NCBI GenBank assembly: GCA_029783825.1
Contig: JAREIK010002653.1
Span: 223,117-287,116 of the forward strand
Source of the DNA: Sapria himalayana
Lineage: Eukaryota; Streptophyta; Magnoliopsida; Malpighiales; Rafflesiaceae
DNA length: 64,000 nt
Direction of reading: 5' to 3'
Of the stretch, positions 51,040 to 63,900 are shown piece after piece (position 1 is the stretch's first letter; the number at the start of each line of letters is the position of its first letter). The translations under genes were made by a program, and so were the position numbers. The notes below the pieces were generated by a model that saw only the letters and a program-made list of their open reading frames with translations, did no database searches and had not been told where the DNA came from.

Positions 51040-52400
51040 GTCCATGACATCCGATATCTAGACTAATCATAATGATACATCTTTTTCATGCTTCACCGCC
51101 CACTATCTAGATTCTAAATGAATACTAAATAAAAATATATTAGGATTTTTAAAGATTCTTCATACTCATTATGGTCTGACCATATATGAGTGCATGATGA
51201 TAATATTTAGAGAATATAATATTCAAAATAAAATATATAGTATCACATTTGAAAACACATCTAACAATGGAGTAGCTATTAAATAAGTTTATTAGGACCA
51301 TTAAAGATAAGCTATTAAAAAAGATTTTTTATGTTAGATATATGTGACATATCATTAAGCTGATAGTACAAGTGGGGATTAAGGATGTTTACTCAACTTT
51401 TAAAAAAAATACACTGATTATTGATGAACATGTGATATCCAATATCTTTGGATATTGGATACAATAATTTTTATTTATGAAATTTATTTGGATGCCTAGT
51501 AGACAACATGTGATATCAAACATCTCAATAATAAGAGTGAAAAACTTATTATTGATGACACTGATTAAGATACAAGAATTTTATTTATGAAATTTCTAAA
51601 GATTTTATTATTGACATGATGAACATGTGCTCGTTAGTTTATAATCCCACCTTTTGCATTTCATTCAGGTGAATATGCAATATTAGTAACATGTTTAGCA
51701 ATTTTAGGGATGACTCGACATTTACTGACTTGGATTTTGAGATAGAAACCAAGCACTTAATGTAGTAGTCCATCATTCCATTTATTTATTGTCTAGCTAC
51801 CTTGATGGACCATAGAGTTAAGGTTAAATGGGTAGAGAATATTTTGATAAAGTTATTTATATATCCTCGTGCATGAACCAAAAACACCAACTTGAAGGAT
51901 TCATTCATGATGATTTGACTAAGTTATTTACTTACTATGACATTATGTGTGGAAGTAGTTGTAGCCAGACTCTAGGCACATACATGGACACCATATTCAT
52001 ATATGATGACTTTTCCATTAAGGTAGCGAGGGGGATACAATTGAGTGGACCATTGAATAGGAGTGAGCTATATTGGTACATAAATACTAATTACTACTTA
52101 ATCCTATCATATAATAATAATAATAACCTTGATATTTTATAATGGTATAAATTATATGAGTCCACTTATCTTCTATTGTCAAAGATGGTGTGGGATCTAC
52201 GGACTCCATTCATGTTGAGCACATCTGAGTATACTTTCTCTATTGTAGTCAATGTGATTTTTGGAAAGGAGATCAAGACTAATGCCAAATATTATTGAGA
52301 CACATGCTTGCTTGAAGGATTGGTAGGATTCAAGGTTAGATATCCAGGATAGTGCTGGAGCAATAGCAGAGGAGTTGTTAGTAGATGATGACTTGTGAGA
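51040..52400 (+). pseudogene. hAT transposase relic, copy B
   Basis: Best-preserved transposase in the window. 51330-51400 reads FYVRYM and then HIIKLIVQVGIKDVY. The open stretch 51828-52142 (104 codons) includes NRSELYWYI near 52055-52085, the start of the C-terminal dimerisation domain. After a TAA at 52140 the same frame stays open to 52297 and gives the core of that domain, with VWDLRTPFMLSTSEYTFSIV at 52190-52250. So one stop separates two otherwise continuous parts. N-terminal parts upstream of 51.04 kb are not readable. The hAT family call is firm from this domain. Confidence 0.78.
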
Positions 52401-52956
52401 CTTTGAGGTTGAGACCAGTGCTAGTGATACTATCAGATGCTTTCATGATGATAGTCAGTTGCATACTTATACTGATTGGCATTAAGATTTACCTTGCATA
52501 ATTATGATTGCCGATTTTTATTTTTTGTCATTGTTGTGACATTGTGTTATTTTTTTTGGATTGGATAATGATTAATAGATGCGTTTATTTGACATTGTGT
52601 TATTTTTTTAAGTATTAAACTTTTTTATTTGTGTTAATAAATTTATTTTTTTGGTGATTTTTTTCAAATAAATAAATAATGTAATGTTTTAACTTATAAT
52701 GGTTAACTTAAATTTGAAATATGTAAAAAATGAATTTAAATCATCAATCCAAAACTAGTGAGGATGAGTCATCAAACGAGTCGATACATTGAGTCAGTCT
52801 TGGATTATCAGTGATCAAGATTGCTGATCGAACTAGTCGACCTAGTCAGCTAGTCCTAGGCTCCTAGCTAGGCTAGCATATCTATGCCCGAACCAACCTG
52901 GCATGGCTCAACATGGCGAGGCATGACCCAACCCAATGTTTATATATGTTTTTTCT

Positions 52957-53092
52957 TATTCCTTTTGTTCTTTTTGTTCTTTTTGTTCTTTTTATTCTTT
53001 TTGTTCTTTTTGTTTTTTTTGTTCTTTTTGTTCTTTTTGTTCTTTTTGTTCTTTTTGTTCTTTTTGTTCTTTTGTTCTTTTTGTTCTTTTTT
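52957..53092. repeat. 9-bp minisatellite (TTTTTGTTC)n
   Basis: About 15 units, some with single changes (TTTTTATTC, TTTTTGTTT) and one short unit (TTTTGTTC). The Phe/Leu/Val frames through it are artefacts. Confidence 0.97.
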
Positions 53093-53094
53093 TA

Positions 53095-53850
53095 TAAAAG
53101 TTTATGCTTTTTTTATTTTAAGGGTTGGACACTTGGGTTGTGTTTCAATACATATTCTGGTTGAAATATGATTTTATTTTTGATATGGCTCTTCTAGTTG
53201 ATTCAACTATTTATAGAAGAATTATACAAAAAACTAATTATTTGATTATTAATAAATCAGATATTACATATGTAGTCACTATAATTAGTTGTTTCCTATA
53301 TTCTTCTTAGTAGATTCACTTAGAAGTAATTCATTGCATACTATGGTACCTGAAGAAATTTCAAGAACTTCGAATTTTTTTCAAAGATCATAAGTACCTG
53401 TAGTTAGTTAGATATTCATGTTATAGTTGGGTATGAGTTTGTATGAGAGACTATCTAATATATGTTTTTGTGTTTTTTATGAATCTAATATTATCTCTTA
53501 TAAAAGTATGAGGTAATCAATTGTTTTGAAATCAATTCAAAAGTAGAATTCATGGGAATGATGATAATCATATGCGGATATTTGAATTTGGTATCTACAT
53601 GAGACATTAGAGATTCAATTTTTACTCTTATAATTCTTTTATGTGATATTTCTATTGCAAGATATATAACTTCTTATCATCAATGAGAAGCTAAATGATT
53701 GAACTATAAATATAGCTTACATTCATACATTAGAGTAACCAATAGAGATATTTATGAAGACCTTAAAGTTGCCTCCACTTATTTTTTTCTAAGCTTTATG
53801 TTTTACACTTTTATGCATCAACTTGAAGGGGAGAAGGTGTTGTAATTTAT
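53095..53850 (+). pseudogene. Copia RNase H relic
   Basis: Forward strand. The open frame 53125-53310 overlaps LVDSTIYRRIIQKTNYLI (53190-53245) and SDITYVVTIISCF, the segment between RT and RNase H. RNase H follows at 53330-53560 (WYLKKFQELRIFFKDHKYL). The C-terminus (53700-53845) ends near the AAGGGGAG polypurine tract at 53845-53852. No RT lies upstream: the piece starts at the minisatellite next to hAT copy B, so hAT B or a rearrangement cut it. Confidence 0.7.
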
Positions 53851-56379
53851 AGTTTTATATATTTTGTTCTTTTTTTTTATTTTATTTTCATCTATATTTT
53901 GATGAGAACGCTCAATCTAAGAATGTTATGATTTTTTCATAGTATCAAAATTAATTATATGTGATATGGTCTCAGAAGTTCATTGGATGAATGATTTTGC
54001 TCAATGGAGATTCGCAACTATGTGTGCTATATAAGTAGTAAAAATGACATAAATTTAGAGATTGATTTCATAAAAATTACGTGAGGAGTTTGAACAACCA
54101 ACAAAGTTAAAAACTATTTGAGTTGAATAGATAAATTTGAGTTTAGTAAAATATAATTAGCTTTATGATAGATTTTCTTCTTAATGTATGATAAAACATT
54201 TATATTATTGAGACAATATTACGTTTGATTGTTAGATGAAAGATAATAAATACTGAATTGACTTGATGTCCTCTTGGTATTAAGGTGGTTATCAACCTTT
54301 GACAATCACTATTAAAGATGCGTCTCTCATAGTTGTGCTTGATAACTATTTTGAGTATACATTTTTATTCTTCGATCTCTATTATCATAAAACATTTGAA
54401 GTGATGTAATAATAATGAGGTTTGTATTTTAAGCTTTTATAAGAAACATACTCATGATAATTAATATATGTCTTCTTATTAATTTTACTTATTATTATTA
54501 TACAAGAGAAAGTGACTTGTAGGGATGTCATCACCTTACGAAATATGTCTACTCCTTGTCTTGTTACATACCTGTCATAGTAGTACATCACAACTAACAT
54601 ATGAATATTAAACTATGGTGAAACTCATAGATTAAAAAATCTGACTTAATACATACATTATCTTAAGCTTATTTTTTTAGAATAAGCAATATATATTGGT
54701 TATAATATATTTGCACTTTCAACTTCGTGAGCAGCATACTTATATTAATTAAACTTTTTTAATTTAGGGGTTTTACACAAGTTCATCTCATGAGATAAGA
54801 GTAGAAGAGATGTGACTTCTTTTTGGTGGAATCTCTTGGGTGTGTCCATTGACTTACTCATCATTATCTATCATGGTCAAACTGCATAAATATATATTAG
54901 AGGTGAAATCCTAAAATGATATTTTAAATAATAGCCACATCCATCAATATTTCAAATATAATAGTACCACAAATAAAATACTATATAATCATAATCACCA
55001 TACCTAAATACAATAAATTAATCCTAGATCATTATTTAGCATGACATTGATAAAATAATTAATGCAATATATTTTGGAGTTCATCTTGTTGAATCGAGGA
55101 TTCTTAATGATATTTGGCATGATGATATAATTTTGTTTAATCCTATTCATTATTGATTTTTGTTTGTGTTTGTTTTGAATTTGTCCCTAAGTAGGGATTC
55201 AAATTTGTCCTGCCTAGAGTTTTGCATGCTCTTGGCCTTAAATTTTGAATTCTTCTATTCTCGTTAGCAAAAACCATAAGTTTCCCTTTATACACCAGGA
55301 TTACATTGAGTTGTACAATATTTTAAGCTAGAAGTCATGACTTTAAGTTAATGTTGTGACTTTGTTTTTTCTATGAATCTCTTCTAGAATGTAAACATTA
55401 TAATGTAAAGGAATGATGCAATTGTAATAATTATTTTCTAGAATTTAAAATCACAATAAAAAAAATTCAATGATCGAGGTAATTGCTTCCTAGAACTAGT
55501 AGTCTTGGGGGCAAGAATGCAATGACCAATGAACAATCTCTATGAAGTGTAAAGTTTTGGTAGTAAGAATACAATGACAGAGATATTTTGTCTCTAAAAT
55601 ACAAAGTCGTAGTTGCAAGAATGACTATGACTAAAGAATTTATTCTCTATGGTAAAAAGTCATAGTAGAAAAAGTTTTCCGCGACTAAAATTCACTTGAT
55701 GTTATGTGATATTGGCTTTGTATTGAATAAGTCATTGTGCTAGAAAATTTCATGACTTCAAGTACCAATGTGACACTTAGTTGCCATGACATGAAAATAA
55801 ATTATCAGCCAAAATTTTGTTTTAGGTTTAATGAGTTGTGATTCTAAGAAAATGGCAATGTAATGAGAAGTTAATTGTACAATGAAAAGATTGTTATAAC
55901 TAGGTAGTAGAATTGTGAAATGCAAAGATAATCACAACTTATTTTGTAGAGTTGTGGTCAGGAAAGGCTACCATGACTACTAAATAGATTTGTGCTAGTG
56001 TAACTAAGTCATGATATTAGAAATATCAATATTTTTTATTTTCTTTTTAGCTCTCCAAATTAGTTTTCCATCAAGCCCTCAAATCATACTTAAATTACAT
56101 TTGATTTTGCAATTATTCATTCATTTCCATCAAAATTATCATTTAGTAAATTTTTTTCATTATAAGATTAATTTTAGTACAAATACATCATCACAATATT
56201 ATCAAACAACCCAAAAAATTAGTATATTGAGTGTCAAATAAACTTTCACATTAAAGTATTGCTCATCCTCGTACAAAGAATTTCCATCTCTTTTGAAACT
56301 TATCATGAACAATAATAAGAACACAATACAACATTAAAAAATACATAATGTATTAAAGTGAAAAAGAAGGTAGAAAGAA
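53851..56379. other. Unassigned repetitive DNA, some LTR-like
   Basis: Starts right after a polypurine tract with TGTTGTAATT, so the first part should be a Copia 3' LTR of unknown length. From about 55300 to 56000 the words GTCATGAC, TTGTGACTTT and related forms recur, similar in flavour to the LTRs at 31062 and 34865. No gene. Confidence 0.35.
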
Positions 56380-57450
56380 TTATTGACCCTTGGCATCAAG
56401 ATCCTTCAAAAAGAATTATCTTTGAATGGCTGAAATATGGGTATGGTCATTGAAGGTTTCTCATCATCCCTTTTGTTTCTATTTGCTTAATTTATCATCT
56501 TTAAAATCATATTGCATAACACATCTTGCTTTTTTTTTATTTAGCTGAGTGAATCTTTAAAAGAGTCCCATGCAAAGTACATATATTTCTAATTCTCATT
56601 GTACTTCTCCAAGTCATTGATTCACTATTTCTCTCTATGATTCACATTACCATATATGTCAACATATTTTTCCTATATCATCTTTTTCCACTCATTGACA
56701 AATAGACTCAAAGATGTTGATGTGCATCAATACTCTCAATCACTCCAATTTTACTTTTTTCATCATTTTTTTTCAAAATCTTTATAATCTATTCCACAAA
56801 CTTGTCTTGTGCCATCACAAATAAGTACTCATTCTTATTAACATGATCTCACACAATACATGGTATTGCTTTGTTTTTTGCATTGTTTTTCTCTTCCTTT
56901 CTCTTTACATAATCTGTTCACTCGTTATTTCTTTTTCTTAAATTCTACCACTAAAGAACTACCCATCGATATTAGCTCTACTTTCAATCATAACTCTCTA
57001 TCATCATCCTCCAATATCATTATCTTCAAAAGAAAACTTCATCAAATCTTTCTTTATTTCTTTTCATTGCCTCAATTGTCTTTAGAAAAGACTGACACTT
57101 TGGGCCTCATTTTGGTTGATTTTTCTTCTTCAAAAATGGGTTTTGATTTTATCTTTATGCTCTCTCTTCATGCACACCAATATCATGGGAGACATTCGTA
57201 GATTCATTTTGTCTCGGTCTTCAATAGTTGTGACTCTTTCGGTTAGGCATAATATCATAATCAAAGAGGAGTAAACGATGTGACTTGAAAATTGTCCTTC
57301 TTGAAAATTAAGGTGAACTTCTCCAAAGATATTGTAATCAATCACTAGGGTAAAAAGAATGATCACCCTTTCCAACATGATGATAGATATGTGGAGAGTT
57401 AGTTGCAAAAAAGAACTTAAGAAGCATAACCAATGTACCAAGCCTTGTTT
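56380..57450. other. Region with longer frames, unrecognised
   Basis: Forward frame 56860-57201 (113 codons) and reverse frame 57130-57441 (103 codons) are longer than chance neighbours, but neither shows a domain I recognise. The reverse strand of 56390-56830 reads, with stops, a hydrophilic, Lys- and Trp-containing stretch that could once have coded (residues YMYFAWDSFK near 56560-56590). Function unknown. Confidence 0.25.
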
Positions 57451-60344
57451 TTTTTAATGAGTTTTTTTCTTACTAAATGTCCATAGGTATACTCTTTGAT
57501 GAAACAATCCAACTAGCCTTGCCAATAGTCAATATATTGATAATTTCCTTATAGTTTGGTTGTATTCTTAAAGTTGTAAAGGCTGTACCATATACAAACT
57601 CATGCGATCCATTATAATATTAATAAATTATTTATCAAAATCCATTTTAACTCATATATATAGCACTTCTTATCTTTCATATCTCCGAGATTGAAATAAA
57701 ACTTCTTCATGATCATCACATTGCCAATGGAGTGTAAAATTTATCTTATTTCCTATTTTGTATCGTCTGCTAGAAAGGTGAGATGAATTGCTCACTATTC
57801 GATACTCAAAATATTGGATAAATTATATTATTTAGATGTGTTTGCATGCATATTAGTCTATATTGAAAAGATTTTACTAAATTTTCATGTTGAGCTAATT
57901 TGATGAATATTAATTAAATCATAATAAATTTTGATCAAATTGATAGACTCAGTTGAGCAAAGACTTATAGAAAAGAGAAATAATAGACAGTCATGGTGAT
58001 TCTACTATTATGATTTATGCATATCTTTCATATTAATCTTAAGTAGTTGTAGTATTGTTTCATGGTTTTAGCTCTATCAAAACACTTATAGTATTATTTG
58101 TACTTCACGACTCTATTATCGAGTTACACGCTCATTTTATTGTATAACAATATGATCGTGACCATTATATTTTTCTAGAGTCATGGGTGTACTAGATCTA
58201 AATCACTGAAAAACCATGTTATTATTTTCATGCTGTGGTAGTCAAAAACCTCAATGATATAGGTATTCATGGTACCTTTTAGAGCTGTGACTTGATTAAG
58301 ATAAAGTCAAAATATCAAGAGATGTGTGTTTTGGTCCCATTTCTACCTTGATTTTCTATTATAAAGATTAATTACTCTGTCATGAAAATTCTAACATTGT
58401 GACATTTCATTCAAAAAGTCAAGACTATAACTATGGGTAATTCTCAGCACCATGACTATATATTACATAAACTTTATTTCAAATGACAATTACAGTGCCA
58501 TTGTACTTTGCTAACAAAGCCACAAACAAAGGCACAACAAATTCCCAACACTACAATTTTTGTGTAACAAAGAGTTTTTCTCAATCATGGCAATTCCAAT
58601 GTCATGATATTTTGTTCACAAATTCAACATAAAAGTCATGATTATTTCCAATGTTGTGATTTTCTAGAGAGTTTAAGCATCTATAGAGAAGATTGTATTT
58701 AAGTTACAGAGAGTTTTATTGAGAGTTTAAACATCAGTCATGATAATTCTTTTTACCATGATATGTGTACTCTAGAGGACATCTGAATAGATGACAAAGT
58801 TTCATTCTCAACTCTATGTCATGATTTCCAATTTAAAATATTACATAGATCCTCGATGTACAAAAGCTACACTTAGAAAATAAATAAAAAGGAGAGAGAG
58901 AGAAGATAAAACTACTCACACAATCCATAGGTGATAGATCATCAAAACGACAACCTAGAATCTACAAGATGTCATTCAATACAATTTGAGTGATTTTATC
59001 ACTAATGTCTAGCTAAATTCAATTCTAGGATTGATAATGTATTTGTGTTATGATGAATATTTAAATTTATCAGTTTATGTTTGTGTTAATACTATGTTTG
59101 TATTAATAGATATGGATGTTATTTATAATCAGAAATTAAGATTTTCCTTAATATGTTGGTTTATCTGTGTTGACCATGACTGTCGATAACAAGTAAGCCA
59201 TGGGATATACTCATGTTGTTTGAATTAAACAAAGTGATAGTTTTTCTAATTTTAACTTGCATGATAAACAAATATCTAAAAATTTCAAATTAAGATATGC
59301 TAATCATTGCAAGTATGATGCTCATGAAGTTGAAAATACAAACATATTAAAAATTAAGCTATTATGTACTATCTAGAAGAACTAACCTTAGAGTAATGTA
59401 AAAGTTAAATTAAAAGTTTTACATGGGCTTTTTACCATAGTGTGAGAGTCATGTGTCGGCCTTGGTGAACAATTACTATGTCATGATACACATAAGTGGG
59501 GGATACTCATATGGTGCTGACAACCATGTGAAAACTTTTGACTTGTATGATTTCTATAAGTTAAATTCATGAGAAAATATATATATTTAATTATCTTGAG
59601 TATGATGCTTATAAGATTATAGGTGAAAATAAAATTAGTATCATATTATCTCAAGTCATTGAAATAATTAGATAGTGGTGAATAGAATTACATACTCAAA
59701 GTAATTGTTAAGTGCAATTGATGTATTACCTAAAAAAAGTAGATATGATAATGACTTTTCTATATAATGACATACCGCTTCAATATTAAAGTACCAAATG
59801 CATAACTATGAGGATCATCCTTGGTAGTGATAGTCTACTGGATGATATTCATCTTCTATGCCAAGAGAACATGCATATATTTTCATTATAATTTATTTTT
59901 TATTAAATAACCAAACATGATATTTAACAAAACATCAAGAAACATAATTAATAATAAATATGTGTGCAAACCCAAGAGTTTGAGTATATTTATTATGACA
60001 AAGTATATCTTTTCAATTCGTTCAACTGTTAATCTAATGTAAATTGATGGAATTATTAAAATAATCCTCATGGGATTAATATCTAGACTTACGTGAATTT
60101 TATTACTTATATGATCTATATATTTGTGGAGCTATATTGGATGAGAGATTCATGTTCATCCAAGTTGAGTGATCGTGTGATTTAACTATGAGTTTTGACA
60201 CCCTAGCAAAGTCATAATACTTAACCATAAAGCATTTCTTAGTTAAGATAAGAGTCATTAATCTACTCTTTTTTATCAAAAATATTGGTTTAGGTACCAT
60301 TAACTATGAGTTAAGATAATAGCCACCTACCTAGACCTCTCTTA
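57451..60344. other. Unassigned repetitive DNA
   Basis: 58140-58800 repeats the GTCATG/CATGAC-type words of 55300-56000. 59160-59400 and 59470-59740 look like two diverged copies of one unit (both contain GGGATA-CTCAT near their start and GTATGATGCT later). No coding signal. Confidence 0.3.
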
Positions 60345-60929
60345 GTGTCTTTTTCAGCATCTCTCTCTACATCACTTTACACATCCCTCTATGTGTCTCT
60401 TTTTATGTCGTTCTCTACATTTCTCTCTGCATCTCTCTCTGCATCTCTCTCCATGTCTCTCTTCATGATTCTCTCCATGTCTCTCTCTGCATCTATCTCT
60501 CCATCTCTCTCTACATTTATCTCACCATCTCTCTCTACGTCTCTCTATGCTTTTCTTTCTAAATCACTCTCTACATCTTTCTCTAGGTTTCTTTTTGCAT
60601 CTCTTTCGGTGTCTCTCTTTCTATCTCTCTCCACATCTCTCTTCATATTTCTCTGTGCATATCTCTCAGATTTTCTCTCCACGTCTCTCTCTGCATCTCT
60701 CACATTGTCTTTGCCTCTCTCTACCTCTCTCTCCCTCTCCACCTCATTTCCAACCTATCTCACCAACTTTCTCACCTCCTATCTCTCTCTTTGCCTCTCT
60801 CTACTTATCTTCTTTTGTCTTCACCTCTCTATGCTTATCTTGTTTTTTCTTCACATCTCTCCACCTCTCTCTCCCTCTCTTCACATCTCTCTGCCTCTTG
60901 CTCTTCCTTTCACTTCACATCTCTTTCCA

Positions 60930-60967
<38 letters not shown>

Positions 60968-63900
60968 CACATCTCTCTCCACCTCTCTCTTTGACCATCT
61001 ATGCTTCTCTCTTTGGCTCTCTCCACCTCTTTCTTCAGCTCTCTCCACCTCTTTCTTCAGCTCTCTCCACCTCTTTCTTTGGTTTTCTCCACATCTCTCT
61101 TCGGCTCACTCCACATTTCTCTCCTTCTCTGTCTACCTATCTATCTACCTCTCTCATTGCCTCTCTCTCTCTACCTCTCTCCTCCTCTCTCTTTCTCTCT
61201 ACCTCTCTCCTCCTCTCTCTTTCTCTCTGCATCTTTCTCTATCTCACTCTCCATCTCTCTTTTCCTCTCTGTCTATCCAGCCATCTCTCTTCCTCTTCGT
61301 CTCTCTCTCTCTCTCTCTCCATTTCTTTCCATCTCTCTCTCTGGCTCTCTCTCTACCTCACTCCACCTCACTATGCCTCATTCAGCCTATCTTCACTTTC
61401 TCTTAGTCTCTCTCTCAGCCTCTCTCTACACCTCTCTCTCTCTCTCTCTAACTCTATCATCCTTTCTATGCCTATCTCTATATCATTCTTTCTATGCATT
61501 TCACTTCACCTCTCTCTCTACCTCTTTATGCCTCTATCTCCACCTCTCTCTCCTCCACTCTCCACCTCTCTCTCCTCCACTCTTCACCTCTCTCTAACTA
61601 TATATCGACCTCAATCTTCACCACTATCTCTACCTCACTCTTTGCATGTCTTTCTACCTCTCTTCACCTCTCTTTTTGCCACTATCTCTATCGCTCTATC
61701 TATCTCACTCTCCATCTCCCTCTCCATCTTTCTCTCCGTCTCCCTCTCCATCTTCTTCCTTCTGTCTCTGTCTCCATATCATTCTTCTTCTTCATCTTTC
61801 ATTTTGTCTCCCTCTTCATCTCCCTTTCCATCTTTCTCTCTATCTCCCTCTCCATCTTTTTTTCCATCTCTCATTTCGTGTCTCATTCTTCCTCTCGCTA
61901 TGCCTCTCTCCACTTCTTTCTCCACCTCTCAGCCCACCTTTTTCTCCACCTCTTTATGTCTATCTCTTTGCCTCTCATCATCTCTCTCCCCATCATTTTC
62001 TTCGGCTCTCTTTTCATCTCTCTCTCTCTCTCTCTATGTATCTATCTCTCTCTTTGTCTCTCACTTAGTCTTTCTCTATGGTTCTTTCTTTCGCTATCTC
62101 CACCTCTATCTTTGACTCTCTTTAGATCTCTCTGCCTCTCTCTACCTCTATCTCTAGCCCTCTCTTCCTCTCCCTGCTTCTCTTCCCACCCATTTATATC
62201 CACCTCTCACTCTCTCTCTATCTACCTTTCTCATTGTTATCTCTCATCCTCTCTCTTAGCCTCTCTCTCTCCATCTTGCTCAACCTCTCTCTTTGGCTCT
62301 TTCTCCGCCTCTCTCTCGGTGTGTCACTTTGCATATCAGACTGTATGTTGATTTGCATCTCTCTCTACATCTTTCTTTATGACTTTTTTCTCATCTCTCT
62401 CTAGTTCTTTACATGTTTTCTCCAAGTCTCTCTGCATCTCTTTTCATCCCTCTTCCTGTCTCCCTCTTCATCTCTCTTTCTATGTATTGCTCTGCCTCTC
62501 ATTCTGCCCCTTTCTCCACCTCTCTCTTTGCCATTCTCTCAACCTCTCACTCTGCCTCTCCGCCTCTCTCATCCTCTCTCTTGACCTTTCTCTCTACCTC
62601 TATGTGCTTCTATCTTCCCCTCTCTCTCACTATATCAAAGTCTCTACATGTGTGTCTTTTTCTCAGGCTTTCTATGGCTATATATATATATATATATCTT
62701 CATTTATCTCTTGGTGTTTCTATGTTGCTCTTTCTAAGGCTCTCTTTGCCTCTATCTCTGGCTCTCTATTTTCCTTTTTTTCTCCCTCTTTTGATCCACC
62801 TCTCTACCTATCTTTTTGCCTCTCTCTTAGTCTCTCTCTTTCCACCTCACTCTTTACCTCTCTCCACCTCTCTCTACATATTTTTCCACCTCACTCTCAG
62901 CCTTTCTCTCTAAATGTCACTCTGCATCTCACTATAAATGTTGCTCTACAGCTTTCTCTGGCTAGTTGCTCTGCATCTCTCTTAACATGTTGCTCTACAT
63001 CTCTCTTATCATGTTGCTTTGCATCTTTCTTTACATCTTTCTCAATGTCTATCTTTGTGCCTCTCTTTCCATGCCTCCATGTGTCTCTCTCTGCATCTCT
63101 TTCTATGTCATTCTCTGCATCTCTCCATGTCACTCTCTATGTCTTTCCACATCTCTTTTTGCATCTCTCAACATCATTACACATTTCTTCGTGTCTATCC
63201 CCACAACTCTCTCCTTGTCTCTCTTTGCATCTCTCTTTGCATTCTTCTCTGTCTTTCCCTATGTCTCTCGCTGTCTTTCTCTACATCTCTCCTTGTCTCT
63301 ATCTACATCACTCTTTTCATCTCTCTATGAATCTCTCTTCCCATCTCTGTCTACTTCTCTCTCTACCTCTCTTTCTCTACTAGTCTCTCCACCTCTATCT
63401 CTGCTTGTCTCTCCATTTCTCTCTCCGCCTCTCTGTTTGCCCCTCTCTCTAACCCTCTCTACCCCTCTCAACGGCCCTCTCTTTGCCTTTCTATCTTCCT
63501 TTCTATCTCTGCCTCTCTTACAATTTCTCTCCACTTCTCTCTCTCTCTAAGCCGTTCTCTCCTTCTCTCTCTAACAGGCTCTATCTCTACTAAGCTCTCC
63601 TCCACCTTCTCTTTATACATCTCTCTTCTTTTTTCTCTCTGCCTTTCTATTTTCTACTCTTCACCTCTCTTCGCCTCTTTTGGTCTATCTCTATGGCTAT
63701 CTCCATGTCTCTCTGTATCTCTCTACCTCTCCATCTCTCATCATCTCTTTTTGTGTCTCTCTCCCCATTTATCTCCATCTCTCTCCATCTCTATCTACAT
63801 CTTTTTCTTCATCTCTCTCTTTATTTTTCTACAACTCTCTCTCTCTCTCTCCATCTCTCTATCCTCCTCTTCATCTTCCTCTCTATCTTTCTTTCTGCAT

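Larger units (their letters stand above)
49495..52935 (+). mobile_element. hAT transposon copy B, dead
   Basis: Begins TAAAGGTGGCAAGG at 49495, the family terminus; the next 250 bp hold repeated GGCATGACC-type words. The interior parallels copy A: for instance 50750-50860 with 27310-27430, and 51590-51720 with 28220-28330. The right subterminal part (52850-52935) again has CATGGC/GGCATGACCC words, but the last bases are lost at the junction with a 9-bp minisatellite. The left 8-mer ATCTTATT (49487-49494) has a 7 of 8 match (TTCTTATT) near 52954, which may be chance. Confidence 0.72.

Noticed and set aside
38485..53092. Common origin of the two 9-bp T-rich minisatellites (38485 and 52957) as a structural part of the hAT family
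   Set aside because: They sit at different ends of copies C and B and differ in sequence; copy A has none.
52884..53171. Phe/Leu/Val repeat protein, membrane-like
   Set aside because: Translation of the 9-bp minisatellite in two frames.
60345..62115. Very long Ser/Leu-rich open frames (353 and 522 codons)
   Set aside because: The strand is nearly pure pyrimidine, so stop codons cannot occur; several overlapping frames are open at once and none shows a domain.
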